Assembly: GCA_965220305.1 (NCBI GenBank)
Contig: OZ244817.1
Location: 558,001 to 622,000 of the forward strand
Direction: 5' to 3'
DNA from: G965220305 sp965220305
GTDB taxonomy: Bacteria; Chloroflexota; Dehalococcoidia; Lucifugimonadales; UBA3495
Length of the DNA stretch: 64,000 nucleotides
The notes beneath the pieces were generated by a model that saw nothing but the letters and a program-made list of their open reading frames with translations, ran no database searches and had not been told where the DNA came from. Shown one piece after another: positions 51,909 to 61,185 of the stretch (position 1 is the first letter of the stretch; each line of letters starts with the position of its first letter). The translations under genes were made by a program, and so were the position numbers.

Positions 51909-52682
51909 ATGCAGGTGAGCCAGCTTTTCGACTTAACGGGTAAGGTGGCCCTAGTCACTGGAGGCAACGGCGGGCTGGGGCTGGGCATGGCCCTGGGACT
52001 GGCCGGAGCCGGGGCCAGCGTCGTAGTAGCTGCCAGGAACGAGAAAAAGACAGCCCAGGCGGTGGCGCAGATTGAGGCCCAGGGAGCTCGGGCCAAGGGA
52101 GTCCAAGTAGACGTCACCCGGGAGTCGGAAATAAACCGGATGGTCCAAGATACAGTAGATGGATTTGGGCGGGTGGACATCCTGGTGAACAACGCCGGAG
52201 TGACGGTACGCAAGCAACCCCAGGACCTTAGCGCAGATGAGTGGGACGGCGTGCTGGACGTTAACCTGCGGGCGGCATTCCTCGCCTCGAAGGAAGTTTA
52301 CCCCCACATGAAAGTTCAGGGCGGAGGCAAGATAATCTGCATCGGCTCCATGTTCTCCATCTTCGGCGGCGGCGGGAGCGGGGCTCCCTACTCGTCCAGC
52401 AAGGGCGGCGTGGTCCAGCTTTCCAAGAGCCTGGCCATGGCCTGGGCTGCCGACAACATTCAGTCCAACGCTATCCTGCCGGGGTGGTTCATGACGGAAC
52501 TTACCCAGGCCGTCCCGGAAACTCAACCGGAGCGTTACGACCTTATTTGCCGACGCATTCCCACCGGGCGTTGGGGTGAAGCCGAGGAGTTGCAGGGGAC
52601 TGCCGTCTTCCTGGCCAGCGCCGCCTCGGACTACGTCACCGGCGCGGTAATTACGGTAGATGGGGGCTACTCGGTGATGTAG
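51909..52682 (+). CDS. Short-chain dehydrogenase/reductase
   Basis: A 257-residue SDR with intact motifs: GKVALVTGGNGGLGLGM (TGxxxGxG), NNAG, the catalytic Ser in CIGSMFSIFG, YSSSKGGVVQLSKSLA (YxxxK) and VITVDGGYSVM at the end. It resembles gluconate or 3-ketoacyl-ACP reductases; the substrate is unknown. It is convergent with the acetamidase gene. Confidence 0.92.
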   Translation: MQVSQLFDLTGKVALVTGGNGGLGLGMALGLAGAGASVVVAARNEKKTAQAVAQIEAQGARAKGVQVDVTRESEINRMVQDTVDGFGRVDILVNNAGVTVRKQPQDLSADEWDGVLDVNLRAAFLASKEVYPHMKVQGGGKIICIGSMFSIFGGGGSGAPYSSSKGGVVQLSKSLAMAWAADNIQSNAILPGWFMTELTQAVPETQPERYDLICRRIPTGRWGEAEELQGTAVFLASAASDYVTGAVITVDGGYSVM

Positions 52683-52748
52683 TGGGCCGGCAAGAGCTAC
52701 ACCCTCGCCCCTACCCCCAAACCTTGGCCGTCGGGCTTTCCGGCAACG

Positions 52749-53621
52749 TTAAAGCTGGTCCAACGCCTGGCGGGAGAGCATCATCTTCACCGGGCTGATG
52801 GGCCGGAAGGTTCGGGAAACCCGAACATCCCCCGCCAGGCTGCATAGAGTGTAGGCATCGTAGGGGGTCATGCCCTTTTCGTCCACCAGGAAGTCCACCA
52901 TGTAGCGCACCGCCTGTTTCATGGCTGTCCCCAGGTCATCACTGTGGGACAGAACCACAAAGTAGTCCGGCGTGATGGCCCTGGGAAAAGCAATTCCCAT
53001 CCCCTTTTCTACCGATACCCGTATGTGGGTATCGGAGGAACACTCCGCGCCGGTGCCGGCGACGGCCCCATCTCCAACCACGGCGTGGCAGTCACCCAAA
53101 GCCAGTAGACCGCCCTCGACGAATACCGGCAGGAACAACGAGCTACCCTCCACCAACTCCTTCATGTCTATATCGCCGCCGTAGGGGCCGCTGTCGCTGG
53201 CGGTGGACTGAACGTAGGTGGGAGTGGTGGCTACCAGGCCCATAGAGGGCATCATGGGCAGCCGTATTCCGTTGGGCAGGACCAGGTCGCCGCCCTGTAT
53301 TTCCATTACCGTAGGATAGGCCTCGGTGAAGTCCTCTTCCAGAAAGCCCCGACCCGGCATAACCATGTGGGCGGGCCCTTCCTTGGGGGTAACGGATATG
53401 AAGTCCACGCGCAGGGCGTCCCCGGGCGTAGCCCCGTTTACGTATATAGGACCGATTGCCGGACCCTTCAGGGACTTGGCTTCCAACACCTCCGGATCCC
53501 GAATCCCCTCAAAGGCGTCCCAGGTCTCAACAACCAGTTCTTCACCAGACTCTACGGTTATGGCCGGCGGCGTAGCCGGGTCCAAGTAGTAAAGAATGTG
53601 GTCACGGCTCAATCGTTTCAT
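52749..53621 (-). CDS. Acetamidase/formamidase family protein
   Basis: A 290-residue protein of the FmdA/AmdA family, which releases ammonia from short amides. It shows ITVESGEELVVETWDAF, GPIYVNGATPGDALRVD, ALGDCHAVVGDGAVAGTGAECS with the conserved metal-site residues, and YTLCSLAGDVRVSR. The ATG follows GAGGA. Its downstream gene is the convergent SDR; upstream by 33 bp is a phosphoesterase gene on the same strand. Confidence 0.93.
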   Translation of the reverse strand: MKRLSRDHILYYLDPATPPAITVESGEELVVETWDAFEGIRDPEVLEAKSLKGPAIGPIYVNGATPGDALRVDFISVTPKEGPAHMVMPGRGFLEEDFTEAYPTVMEIQGGDLVLPNGIRLPMMPSMGLVATTPTYVQSTASDSGPYGGDIDMKELVEGSSLFLPVFVEGGLLALGDCHAVVGDGAVAGTGAECSSDTHIRVSVEKGMGIAFPRAITPDYFVVLSHSDDLGTAMKQAVRYMVDFLVDEKGMTPYDAYTLCSLAGDVRVSRTFRPISPVKMMLSRQALDQL

Positions 53622-53654
53622 GTCTGTCCTCGGGCTCTCCTGCGTTCCTGCGGG

Positions 53655-54383
53655 CTATACCAGGCGGTTGAGAGTCACCTGCCGTGTCTGGACTCCCAGG
53701 TCCGGGTCCAGGTCAACGACGGTGACGGTCACGGTGTCGTAACTATGGGTCGCGCCCAAGGGCGAACCGGAATAGACCGCTTTTACGCCCCCCTGGGAAA
53801 CGTCCACATGCCGGTCCCAGTGTCCCAGAGCCAGGTAGTCGCAGGGCGCTTGGGCCACCTCGTCGGGGAAAATGGGGGATGAGCGCAAGTCGGTATCGTA
53901 ATCGAAATGAAAATGGGCGTGGGCCAGGGCTACCAGCCAGTGCCCATTGTTGTTTTCGGGCATTTCCGCCAGGGGTCGAAATTCGGGCGTGTGGGAAGGC
54001 ATCGCCCGTCCCCAGAAGTCCAGGGATAGCCCGGGCAACGACAGAAGTTCCCCTTCAACGTCGGTTAGAATGTGTAGGTTGGGAGGAGCATCCCGGAAGG
54101 GTTCCCGGTGGTAAAGGGAGTTGTCGTCGTACAGATCGTGGTTGCCCGGCAACACAATAACCGGGACAGGCACATCGCCAACCTGTTCCAGGAAAAAATG
54201 TAGCACCTGGTCGGAGATGCGCGCGTTATCGAATACATCCCCGACGATGAGCAGGGCATCTCCTCCGAGCCGTCCTACGCTACAGGTTACGGTCCGGAAG
54301 GCGTCCGCGGCCATTTCCGGGTGCCAGTCGATGCCCAGGTGGGTATCCGAGGTGTGGACCAGCCTAACTTTCTTTCTCGCCAA
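53655..54383 (-). CDS. Mre11/SbcD-like metallophosphoesterase
   Basis: A 242-residue calcineurin-fold phosphoesterase. The five motifs are visible: HTSDTHLG, IVGDVFDNARIS, LPGNHDLYDD, ALAHAHFHF and ALGHWDRH. It resembles SbcD/Mre11 nucleases but is short, lacks their C-terminal capping region and has no SbcC partner nearby. It may be a small phosphodiesterase. The start is TTG at 54383 with GGAG seven bases upstream. Confidence 0.87.
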   Translation of the reverse strand: MARKKVRLVHTSDTHLGIDWHPEMAADAFRTVTCSVGRLGGDALLIVGDVFDNARISDQVLHFFLEQVGDVPVPVIVLPGNHDLYDDNSLYHREPFRDAPPNLHILTDVEGELLSLPGLSLDFWGRAMPSHTPEFRPLAEMPENNNGHWLVALAHAHFHFDYDTDLRSSPIFPDEVAQAPCDYLALGHWDRHVDVSQGGVKAVYSGSPLGATHSYDTVTVTVVDLDPDLGVQTRQVTLNRLV

Positions 54384-54470
54384 AAATATGCTCCAGCGGG
54401 GCGGAGTCGGTCCCGCCTCGCGTCATTTGCTGAGTGAGTAAAAGTCCACCCGTGAAACGGGTTATCTACC

Positions 54471-55679
54471 TTACGATGGACCGGCGCCGTTGCTCCCTAT
54501 CACGCCCTTCTCCCGCAGCTTTTCCACCTGCTCCGGTTGGTAACCAAGCTCCCGCAAGATGTCCCCATTATGTTGACCCAGCAAGGGAGGCGGCATCCGC
54601 AGGCTGGCCGGGGTCTCCATCAGCTTCAGGGGAGAGCTGGGCACCTTCAGGTCTGGAACGTTGGGATGGGGTAAGTCGGCAATCATGTTTCGAGCCAGGA
54701 CCTGGGGGTCATTAACCACGTCGGATACCCGGTTGATGGGACCGCAGGGCACTCCGGCATCGGAGATGACGCCCACCCATTCCGATACTGTCTTGGCGGC
54801 AAAGGTCTCGCTGAGGGTGTCAATACATTCGGGACGATGGGCCACCCGGTCGGTGTTGGTCTTGAACCTAGGGTCCTCCAGCAGGTCCGGCCTCTCCATG
54901 GCGCGGCACAGCCGGTCCCAGAGACCATCGTTGGCGCAACCCAGGATGAAGAACCCGTCGGAGGCCGGGAAACTCTGGTAAGGGACCAGGCTGGGATGGC
55001 CGGAGCCCAGTCGGTGCGGCTCCACACCTGTACCCATGTAGCCGGTGGCATGGTAACTCATGGTCGCCACCTGGCCGTCCAGCAGGGCGGCTTCAATCCA
55101 TTGCCCCTTTCCGGTCTTGTCCCGGTTGTACAGGGCGGTCATTATCGAACCGTAGGCCATCATGCCGGTGAAAAGGTCCACCAGGGAGAAACCCACGCGA
55201 AGGGGCGACCCGTCGGGCTCGCCGGTAAGGTGCATCAGGCCGCTGTAGGCCTGGATTATCAGGTCGTATCCTGGCTTTTCCGCCAGGGGGCCGCTGCGCC
55301 CGTAGCCGGAGATGGAGCAGTAGATTATATCGGGATTGACCGCCTTCACCGCCTCGTAACCGAGACCCATCCGTTCCAGGGCGCCGGCCCGGAAACTCTC
55401 AATCATCACGTCGGCTTCGGCGGCTAGGGAGAGCACCACGTCGAGCCCTTCCTTCTCTTTAAGGTTGACGCTGAGGCTGCGCTTGTTGCGATTGAAGGAG
55501 AGAAATTGGGTGCTCTCGCCGTTCCAGAAGGGGGTCCAGGAGCGTGTTTCGTCGCCTCGTTCCGGTTCCTCTATCTTGATAACATCGGCGCCCATGTCGC
55601 CCAACATCATGGTGCAGAAGGGTCCAGCCAGGGTGCGGGTAAGGTCAACCACTTTGATATTTTCCAACGCAGCCGTCAT
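54471..55679 (-). CDS. CaiB/BaiF family CoA-transferase (class III)
   Basis: A 402-residue class III CoA-transferase, which moves CoA between carboxylic acids. It has VVDLTRTLAGPFCTMMLGDMGADVIKIE, FLSFNRNKRSLSVNLK, VMIESFRAGALERMGLGYEA, ISGYGRSGPLAEKPGYDLIIQAYSG with the catalytic Asp, and GPINRVSDVVNDPQVLAR. The substrate is unknown. It may work with the nearby SDR and amidase in catabolism of organic acids, but they are not one tight operon. Confidence 0.93.
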   Translation of the reverse strand: MTAALENIKVVDLTRTLAGPFCTMMLGDMGADVIKIEEPERGDETRSWTPFWNGESTQFLSFNRNKRSLSVNLKEKEGLDVVLSLAAEADVMIESFRAGALERMGLGYEAVKAVNPDIIYCSISGYGRSGPLAEKPGYDLIIQAYSGLMHLTGEPDGSPLRVGFSLVDLFTGMMAYGSIMTALYNRDKTGKGQWIEAALLDGQVATMSYHATGYMGTGVEPHRLGSGHPSLVPYQSFPASDGFFILGCANDGLWDRLCRAMERPDLLEDPRFKTNTDRVAHRPECIDTLSETFAAKTVSEWVGVISDAGVPCGPINRVSDVVNDPQVLARNMIADLPHPNVPDLKVPSSPLKLMETPASLRMPPPLLGQHNGDILRELGYQPEQVEKLREKGVIGSNGAGPS

Positions 55680-56022
55680 ATTCTTCTTTTCCTCTTATCC
55701 GGCAGAATATTTGGTGAACACCGTAGCTTATCAGGTTGTTTTCGGCATTATAGCACGGTGTCTATGCACTGACTAAAACGGTCCGTGGAGCCCCCGGTCT
55801 GGCGCTTCTCCAAGTAGAGACCGTCGCGTCCCCACGGGCAGCTAACCCTCCCCAACTTCCACTCCGGCGCAACCTTAAATCCAGGAGTGTGGGACCGAAG
55901 CTGTCGGCGGACTCTGGCCCTTAGCTCCGCTCCGGGCTTGTTGATAGACAGGCCCACCATGTGCGGGTTTCCACGGACAATCACGACCCTGGTGGAGCCG
56001 GTTGACCGTTGAGTGGGCTGCT
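55680..56022. other. Intergenic stretch between caiB and the IS element
   Basis: About 340 bp with no gene I can support. A 78-codon frame on the minus strand (55748-55984) lacks a ribosome-binding site and family features. The stretch ends at the left inverted repeat of the IS element. Confidence 0.45.
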
Positions 56023-56030
56023 GCTAGTAG

Positions 56031-56683
<653 letters not shown>

Positions 56684-56687
<4 letters not shown>

Positions 56688-57178
56688 CTTGGGGATGCAC
56701 CACTCCTTCTTCTGCCACGGCTTGAGAGCGTTTTTTTGAGCCGCTTCCTCACTCCTTCGTGGGACATGGAGGACGCCAACCCCAACTCCACCACCTTTCC
56801 GGCCAAAAGGCGCAGGGTCCAGTGGTCATGGCCCTCCGGCGCTGGGCTGCAGGCCAAGGCGACGAGGTGAGCCTCACCCCGGTCGTCCAACTTCCGATGC
56901 CGGTTGGCCTGGCGCCGGTCCCACAGGGCCCCAGCCAACCCCTCCTCGGTAAAACGCTGCTTGATCCGGTATACGGTGCCCAGCGCCACGTCCAGGGCTT
57001 CCGCCACCTGGGGAGCCACCCAACCATCGCCGCTCTTGAGGAGAATCCGCGCCCTGGCGGTCACTCGGGCCGAGCTTTTCCCAACCCGAATCAGGTTCTG
57101 GAGTTCTTCCCGTTGTTCCGTCGCCAGCCGCACCTCATACTTATCCCGGACCATCACCGCCACCCCCGACATCAGCAC
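56684..57178 (-). CDS. IS630 transposase, N-terminal DNA-binding frame (OrfA)
   Basis: A 164-residue frame with helix-turn-helix segments (ARARILLKSGDGW, APQVAEALDVALGTVYRIKQRF) and GLAGALWDRRQANRHRKLDD. It runs to SHEGVRKRLKK at an A7 run, after which this frame becomes unrelated sequence (TLSSRGRRRSG) and stops. The start could be GTG 57178 or an ATG a few codons later. Confidence 0.85.
56731..56737 (-). other. Probable programmed -1 frameshift site (A7) in the IS630 transposase
   Basis: On the coding strand the sequence reads CTC AAA AAA ACG in OrfA. A -1 slip gives CTC AAA AAA AAC GCT, which restores the family reading LKKNALKPWQKKEW and joins OrfA to OrfB. Confidence 0.78.
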
Positions 57179-57235
57179 TTCATCCCCAGCAGTATACGAC
57201 TATCGGCCAGATTCCTGAAGAATTTTCAACATCAA

Positions 57236-57253
57236 GGTTGACTGATTACTAGC
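57236..57253 (-). repeat. Right terminal inverted repeat of the IS630 element
   Basis: On the minus strand it reads GCTAGTAATCAGTCAACC, matching the left repeat at 17 of 18 positions. Confidence 0.82.
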
Positions 57254-57301
57254 TTGTTACTCACGGACAGCGAGGTTGGGCAACACGGGGCAGGAGGGGG
57301 T

Positions 57302-58240
57302 ATGGAAAGACAGAGCAGTCCTTTGGTCGTGGTGTTGGGCGGAATCAACATGGACCTGGTGACCTATGCTCCCAATTTCCCCCAGGCCGGAGAGACGGTG
57401 GTTGGGTCGTCATTCCTGACCTACCCTGGAGGCAAAGGGGCCAACCAGGCGGTGGCCGTGGCCAGGATGGAGGCCAGGGCGGCGATGGTGGGGAGAGTGG
57501 GCACCGATATTTTCGGGCCGCAATTGGTGGCCTTGCTGCGGGACAGCGGCGTAGACGCCCACGGGGTGGGCTATGCTGCAGAGGTAAGTTCCGGCATAGC
57601 GGTTATAAACGTAGACCAGACGGCCCAAAACCGAATAATTCAAGTCCTGGGGGCCAATGCAGAATGCGGCGAAGCCGAGGCCGCTCGGGTTATTGAGCTA
57701 CTTCCCCAGGCTGAGGCGCTGATGCTCCAACTGGAGGTATCCCTGGAATTATCCCTCAGCGTAGCCCGAGAGGCATCCTCCCTGGGGAGAATCGTCATTC
57801 TGGACCCGGGCCCCATCCGGCCCCTCCCCCCGGAGTTTTACCCTTACTGTAGCGTCATAACGCCCAACGAGACGGAAGCACAGGCGTTGGTAGGCTTCCC
57901 AGTAGTTGACCGGGCATCGGCGGTCCAAGCGGCGGGCGTGTTGTTGGACCGGGGAGCCCAGGCCGCGGTGATTAAGCTGGGCAGCATGGGCGCCTACTAC
58001 GCCGTGCCCGAGGGTGGGGAGTACGTTGAGCCTTTCAGGGTTGAAGCGGTGGACTCGGTGGCCGCAGGAGACGCATTTAACGGGGCCCTCACCGTCTCCT
58101 TGGCAAAGGGCAAACCCCTGCCGGAAGCCGTGCGGGTGGCCTCGGCGGCGGGGGCGTTGGCCGTTACCAAGGTTGGAGCCCAGGACTCCATGCCCACCAG
58201 GGAGGAAGTGGAGCAACTCCGCAATACCCGGCCCTCTTAG
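57302..58240 (+). CDS. Ribokinase-like PfkB family carbohydrate kinase
   Basis: A 312-residue PfkB-family kinase. It has VVVLGGINMDLVTYAPNFPQAGETV, YPGGKGANQAVAVARM (substrate site), ILDPGPIRPLP, ITPNETEAQALVG and VDSVAAGDAFNGAL, which holds the catalytic Asp and anion hole. It resembles ribokinase. The ATG at 57302 follows GGAGG. The IS element ends 48 bp upstream and may have replaced or supplied the promoter. Confidence 0.9.
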   Translation: MERQSSPLVVVLGGINMDLVTYAPNFPQAGETVVGSSFLTYPGGKGANQAVAVARMEARAAMVGRVGTDIFGPQLVALLRDSGVDAHGVGYAAEVSSGIAVINVDQTAQNRIIQVLGANAECGEAEAARVIELLPQAEALMLQLEVSLELSLSVAREASSLGRIVILDPGPIRPLPPEFYPYCSVITPNETEAQALVGFPVVDRASAVQAAGVLLDRGAQAAVIKLGSMGAYYAVPEGGEYVEPFRVEAVDSVAAGDAFNGALTVSLAKGKPLPEAVRVASAAGALAVTKVGAQDSMPTREEVEQLRNTRPS

Positions 58241-58379
58241 CCGGTGCGGGCCAGACCTGCCCGGGTGGCGGCCTGACCGTCACGGCGAAATTTGCCTCCA
58301 CTTTGCCCAATTGGATACCCTGGGCGAACGGCAACACCGTGAGCCTTTTGGCTACCCCAGGTGGTATGCTAGGAAGGTC

Positions 58380-58892
58380 ATGTTACAGGGTGATAAGTTC
58401 TGTTCCACTTGCGCCACACCCTTGGAATTGCGCTTCGAGGCCGACCGGGAACGCCCGGTGTGCCCCAAGTGCGGGCGAGTGGTCTATTACGACCCCAAAA
58501 TAGCGGCCACCTGCGTTATAGAACGAGGGGAAGGGGTGCTGCTGGTACGGCGGGGAAACCAGCCCGGCTACGGCCTGTGGAGTATGCCCGGCGGCTACGT
58601 CGATAGGGGCGAGGTGGTAGAGGACGCGGCGGCCCGTGAAGTCTTTGAGGAAGCCGGCTTGGTGGTGCAGGTAGGGCCGCTCATCGGCCTGTTTTCTGAG
58701 CAGGACCACCCGGTGGTAGTAGCAGCTTTCATGGCCCAGGAAGTGGGCGGGGAGTTGAACGCCGGCACCGAGGCCCTGGAGGTGGAGTTTTTCTCCTTGG
58801 ATGAATTGCCCAGCATGGCCTTTCCCCGGGACCGGATAATTCTGGACCAGTGGCTGGCCCTGAAGGGCGGCCACCAGTCTCCGCCCGGGTGA
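58380..58892 (+). CDS. Nudix hydrolase with N-terminal zinc ribbon
   Basis: A 170-residue hydrolase of nucleoside diphosphate derivatives. A zinc ribbon (FCSTCATPL, then RPVCPKCGRVVYY) is followed by the Nudix domain with the full box GGYVDRGEVVEDAAAREVFEEAGL. The layout recalls NudC-type NADH pyrophosphatases, but it is shorter. The ATG at 58380 follows AGGAAGG. It lies 139 bp after the kinase gene. Confidence 0.9.
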   Translation: MLQGDKFCSTCATPLELRFEADRERPVCPKCGRVVYYDPKIAATCVIERGEGVLLVRRGNQPGYGLWSMPGGYVDRGEVVEDAAAREVFEEAGLVVQVGPLIGLFSEQDHPVVVAAFMAQEVGGELNAGTEALEVEFFSLDELPSMAFPRDRIILDQWLALKGGHQSPPG

Positions 58893-58922
58893 GGCAGAGA
58901 CCTCATTGTCCCGATGGTCTCG

Positions 58923-58933
58923 CCCCCCCCCCC
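58923..58933 (+). repeat. C11 homopolymer tract
   Basis: Eleven consecutive C residues in the gap between the Nudix and comF genes. Such runs are prone to length change and to sequencing error. Confidence 0.8.
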
Positions 58934-58991
58934 GGAAAGTCACAGCCAACCCCACAATCATTCAGGCATTCCGGCCCCCAAAGGTTAAACA

Positions 58992-59696
58992 TTGGCCCAA
59001 CTGCACGACCTGGTGGACAAACTAGCCAGACCGGTCTTGGACCTGCTTTTCCCCATGACCTGTGGGGGTTGCGGAAAGTCCGGCAAGCTAATATGCGAAT
59101 CGTGCGTCAACGCCTTGCCCCGTCTGACCGAGCCCTACTGTACCATTTGCGCTCAACCGGGTCTGAGCCAATTGTGCCAGTGGTGCACCTCGAAAACTCC
59201 CTCATTTGACGGCATACGCGCGCCCTACCTCATGGAAGGCGTGGTCAGGGAGGCTATCCACAGCTTCAAGTACCGAAACGTGTTCGCCGCCAAGGGCGAG
59301 TTGGCGACGCTGCTGGCGGGATACTTGGATTACCGTCCGCTTCCGGGAGACGTCATCGTGCCCGTACCCCTGCACCCCCGCCGACTTCGCAGCCGGGGCT
59401 ACAACCAGGCAAGCCTGTTATCCAGGGAACTGGGCAAGCTGATTGGGTTGCCGGTGAACGAGTCCTTAATCGCCCGGGTCCAGGACGCTCATTCCCAGGC
59501 GCGGTCCGCCAACCGCCAGGAGCGCCAGGAGAACGTGGCCGACAGCTTCGTCAGCATCGGAGATGCCCGGGGGCTGTCCGCAATATTGGTGGATGATGTG
59601 GTCACCACCGGAGCCACCATGTCGGCCTGCGCCGCGGCCCTGAAGGCGGGTGGAGCCGAAGCTGTGTTCGGCCTGGCTCTGGCCAGGGAAGCCTGA
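58992..59696 (+). CDS. comF: ComF family phosphoribosyltransferase-like protein
   Basis: A 234-residue ComF protein. An N-terminal zinc finger (PMTCGGCGKSGKLICESCVNAL, YCTICAQPG, CQWC) is followed by a PRTase fold with VPVPLHPRRLRSRGYNQASLL and the PRPP loop ILVDDVVTTGATMSACA. Homologues act in DNA uptake during competence, possibly in single-strand handling. The start is TTG at 58992. Confidence 0.92.
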   Translation: MAQLHDLVDKLARPVLDLLFPMTCGGCGKSGKLICESCVNALPRLTEPYCTICAQPGLSQLCQWCTSKTPSFDGIRAPYLMEGVVREAIHSFKYRNVFAAKGELATLLAGYLDYRPLPGDVIVPVPLHPRRLRSRGYNQASLLSRELGKLIGLPVNESLIARVQDAHSQARSANRQERQENVADSFVSIGDARGLSAILVDDVVTTGATMSACAAALKAGGAEAVFGLALAREA

Positions 59697-59970
59697 CCCG
59701 CGCGACCGCCTCCACAGAGAGTAGCATCCTTTCCACTCTGGACTCGGCTGCCTCGGATTGCTTGAAGTGTTGACCACCCCAGTCTGGTTTTCGCCAGGTG
59801 TTGGCCTAATTTACACAGAGGGTTTCTGTCACGCCAGGGATGCCCACTTCCGAATTGACAAAGTGTGCATACTCTGTTCCAATGGCCTTGTAGAAAGGGA
59901 GGAATTCCGGCGATTGGATACGGAACCCTACCTTCTACAACCAATTTTCACCGTTATACAAGGAGGAGAG

Positions 59971-60960
59971 ATGGCAGGTCAGACGTTTATATATGTCGGC
60001 GCTGAGGCCAGCGGCCTCTACCGTAAAGAGGCCGGGGATGCCCACTGGGAGCTACTGACCAATGGGCTGCCGCCCGCGCCCCAAGCGCGGGCCATAGCAA
60101 TCCATCCCCAGAACCCGGACGTGGTTTTCGTGGGTACCCAGCGGGGAGTTTACCGCAGCCAGGACCGGGGCGACCATTGGCAAAGAATGAATATGACCGA
60201 GGGGCGGGTAGTCTGGTCCCTCAGGTTCCACCCTGGGGACCCCCAGGTTATGTTCCTGGGCACCGAGGGAGCGGAAGTCTTCAAGAGCGGGGACGGGGGC
60301 GAGAACTGGGAATACCTGTCCACCATCTCCAACCCGAGCCAGGTCCAGATGGCTTTCGCCATGCGCATCTTGGGGATAGCCATCGAAGCGAGCAATCCGG
60401 ACAACATGTTCGCCGCCTTGGAAGTTGGAGGCGCCGCCCGCAGCACCAACGGCGGCGGGTCGTGGGCCGTCATGAACGGCAACTTCGAGGGGGATGTGGA
60501 CCTGCTGGACCTGCATGGAGTGGCTGTCGGGGCCGCCGACTCAGGGACAGTGTTCATTTCCAACCGCACCGGAGTCTGGCGCACCAACGACAAGGGAGAG
60601 AACTGGGAGAATACCCATTTCGAGCGGTTCTCCAACATTAAATACTCCCGGGGAGTACAGGCTGCTCCCAACGACCCCAATACCCTTTACGCCTGTGTTG
60701 GCCTCAATTTCGGCAGCGAAGAAGGCGGGGTGATGCGCACCACGGACCTGGGGCAGACCTGGGAGCGGTTCGACAAGGGCATCAGTCCCACCAGCACAAC
60801 TTTTGGCGTGGCCGTCAACGTGCAACAGCCGGAGCAGGTATACTTCTGCACCCGCAAGGGGCAGGTCTTCGGCACTCACGACGGGGGCGACACCTGGCAG
60901 GAGCATGTACTGCCCGACAGCGCAGCCAACGTGATTAGCGTGGCCTGCGCTTCCAGCTAG
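59971..60960 (+). CDS. Asp-box (BNR/YCF48-like) beta-propeller protein
   Basis: A 329-residue protein of repeated Asp-box blades: SQDRGDHWQRM, SGDGGENWEYL, STNGGGSWAVM, TNDKGENWENT, TTDLGQTWERF and THDGGDTWQEH. Repeats such as VVFVGTQRGVYRS and TVFISNRTGVWRT complete the propeller. There is no signal peptide and no membrane segment, so it seems cytoplasmic, unlike many relatives. No catalytic residue set of sialidases is evident. The ATG at 59971 follows AAGGAGGAG. Confidence 0.87.
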   Translation: MAGQTFIYVGAEASGLYRKEAGDAHWELLTNGLPPAPQARAIAIHPQNPDVVFVGTQRGVYRSQDRGDHWQRMNMTEGRVVWSLRFHPGDPQVMFLGTEGAEVFKSGDGGENWEYLSTISNPSQVQMAFAMRILGIAIEASNPDNMFAALEVGGAARSTNGGGSWAVMNGNFEGDVDLLDLHGVAVGAADSGTVFISNRTGVWRTNDKGENWENTHFERFSNIKYSRGVQAAPNDPNTLYACVGLNFGSEEGGVMRTTDLGQTWERFDKGISPTSTTFGVAVNVQQPEQVYFCTRKGQVFGTHDGGDTWQEHVLPDSAANVISVACASS

Positions 60961-60977
60961 GCCGCTCTTTACGCCCG

Positions 60978-61000
60978 CCGCCGTCCCTCGACGGCGGCGC
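60978..61000. terminator. GC-rich hairpin after the propeller gene
   Basis: A 9-bp stem of GCCGCCGTC with its complement, loop of four to five bases, some 20 bp after the stop. No strong U-run follows. Confidence 0.45.
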
Positions 61001-61042
61001 ATACCCGGGGCCTTTTGATTGTCCGTGGAGGCCCGCTCAGGG

Positions 61043-61066
61043 TGAGCCTGTCCTTCGACAAGCTCA
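61043..61066. repeat. Imperfect hairpin repeat of the TTCGACAAGCTCA type
   Basis: TGAGCCTGTCCTTCGACAAG and on forms a stem of nine pairs with one mismatch. Such short hairpins recur in many bacterial genomes; only this copy is evident here. Confidence 0.4.
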
Positions 61067-61130
61067 GGATCAGCGGGTGACGGTCACGCTCCGGGTGAGC
61101 GGGGAACATGCTCAAATGAGGAATGCTTTG

Positions 61131-61155
61131 CAGGGGTGGCTTCAAGCCACCCCTG
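61131..61155. terminator. Convergent terminator hairpin
   Basis: CAGGGGTGGC pairs with GCCACCCCTG around a TTCAA loop, between the convergent propeller gene and the 194-residue protein gene. The plus strand continues TTGCTTTCT. Confidence 0.7.
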
Positions 61156-61185
61156 TTGCTTTCTATTCGTAGGTAGGCGGTATTG

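Noticed and set aside
55748..55984. A 78-codon minus-strand frame between caiB and the IS element
   Set aside because: No ribosome-binding site, no family features, and basic low-information composition typical of chance frames in GC-rich DNA.
55970..55984. A 14-nt match to the reverse strand of 61016-61029
   Set aside because: By rough count, several exact 14-mer pairs are expected by chance in a window this size, so no shared element can be claimed.
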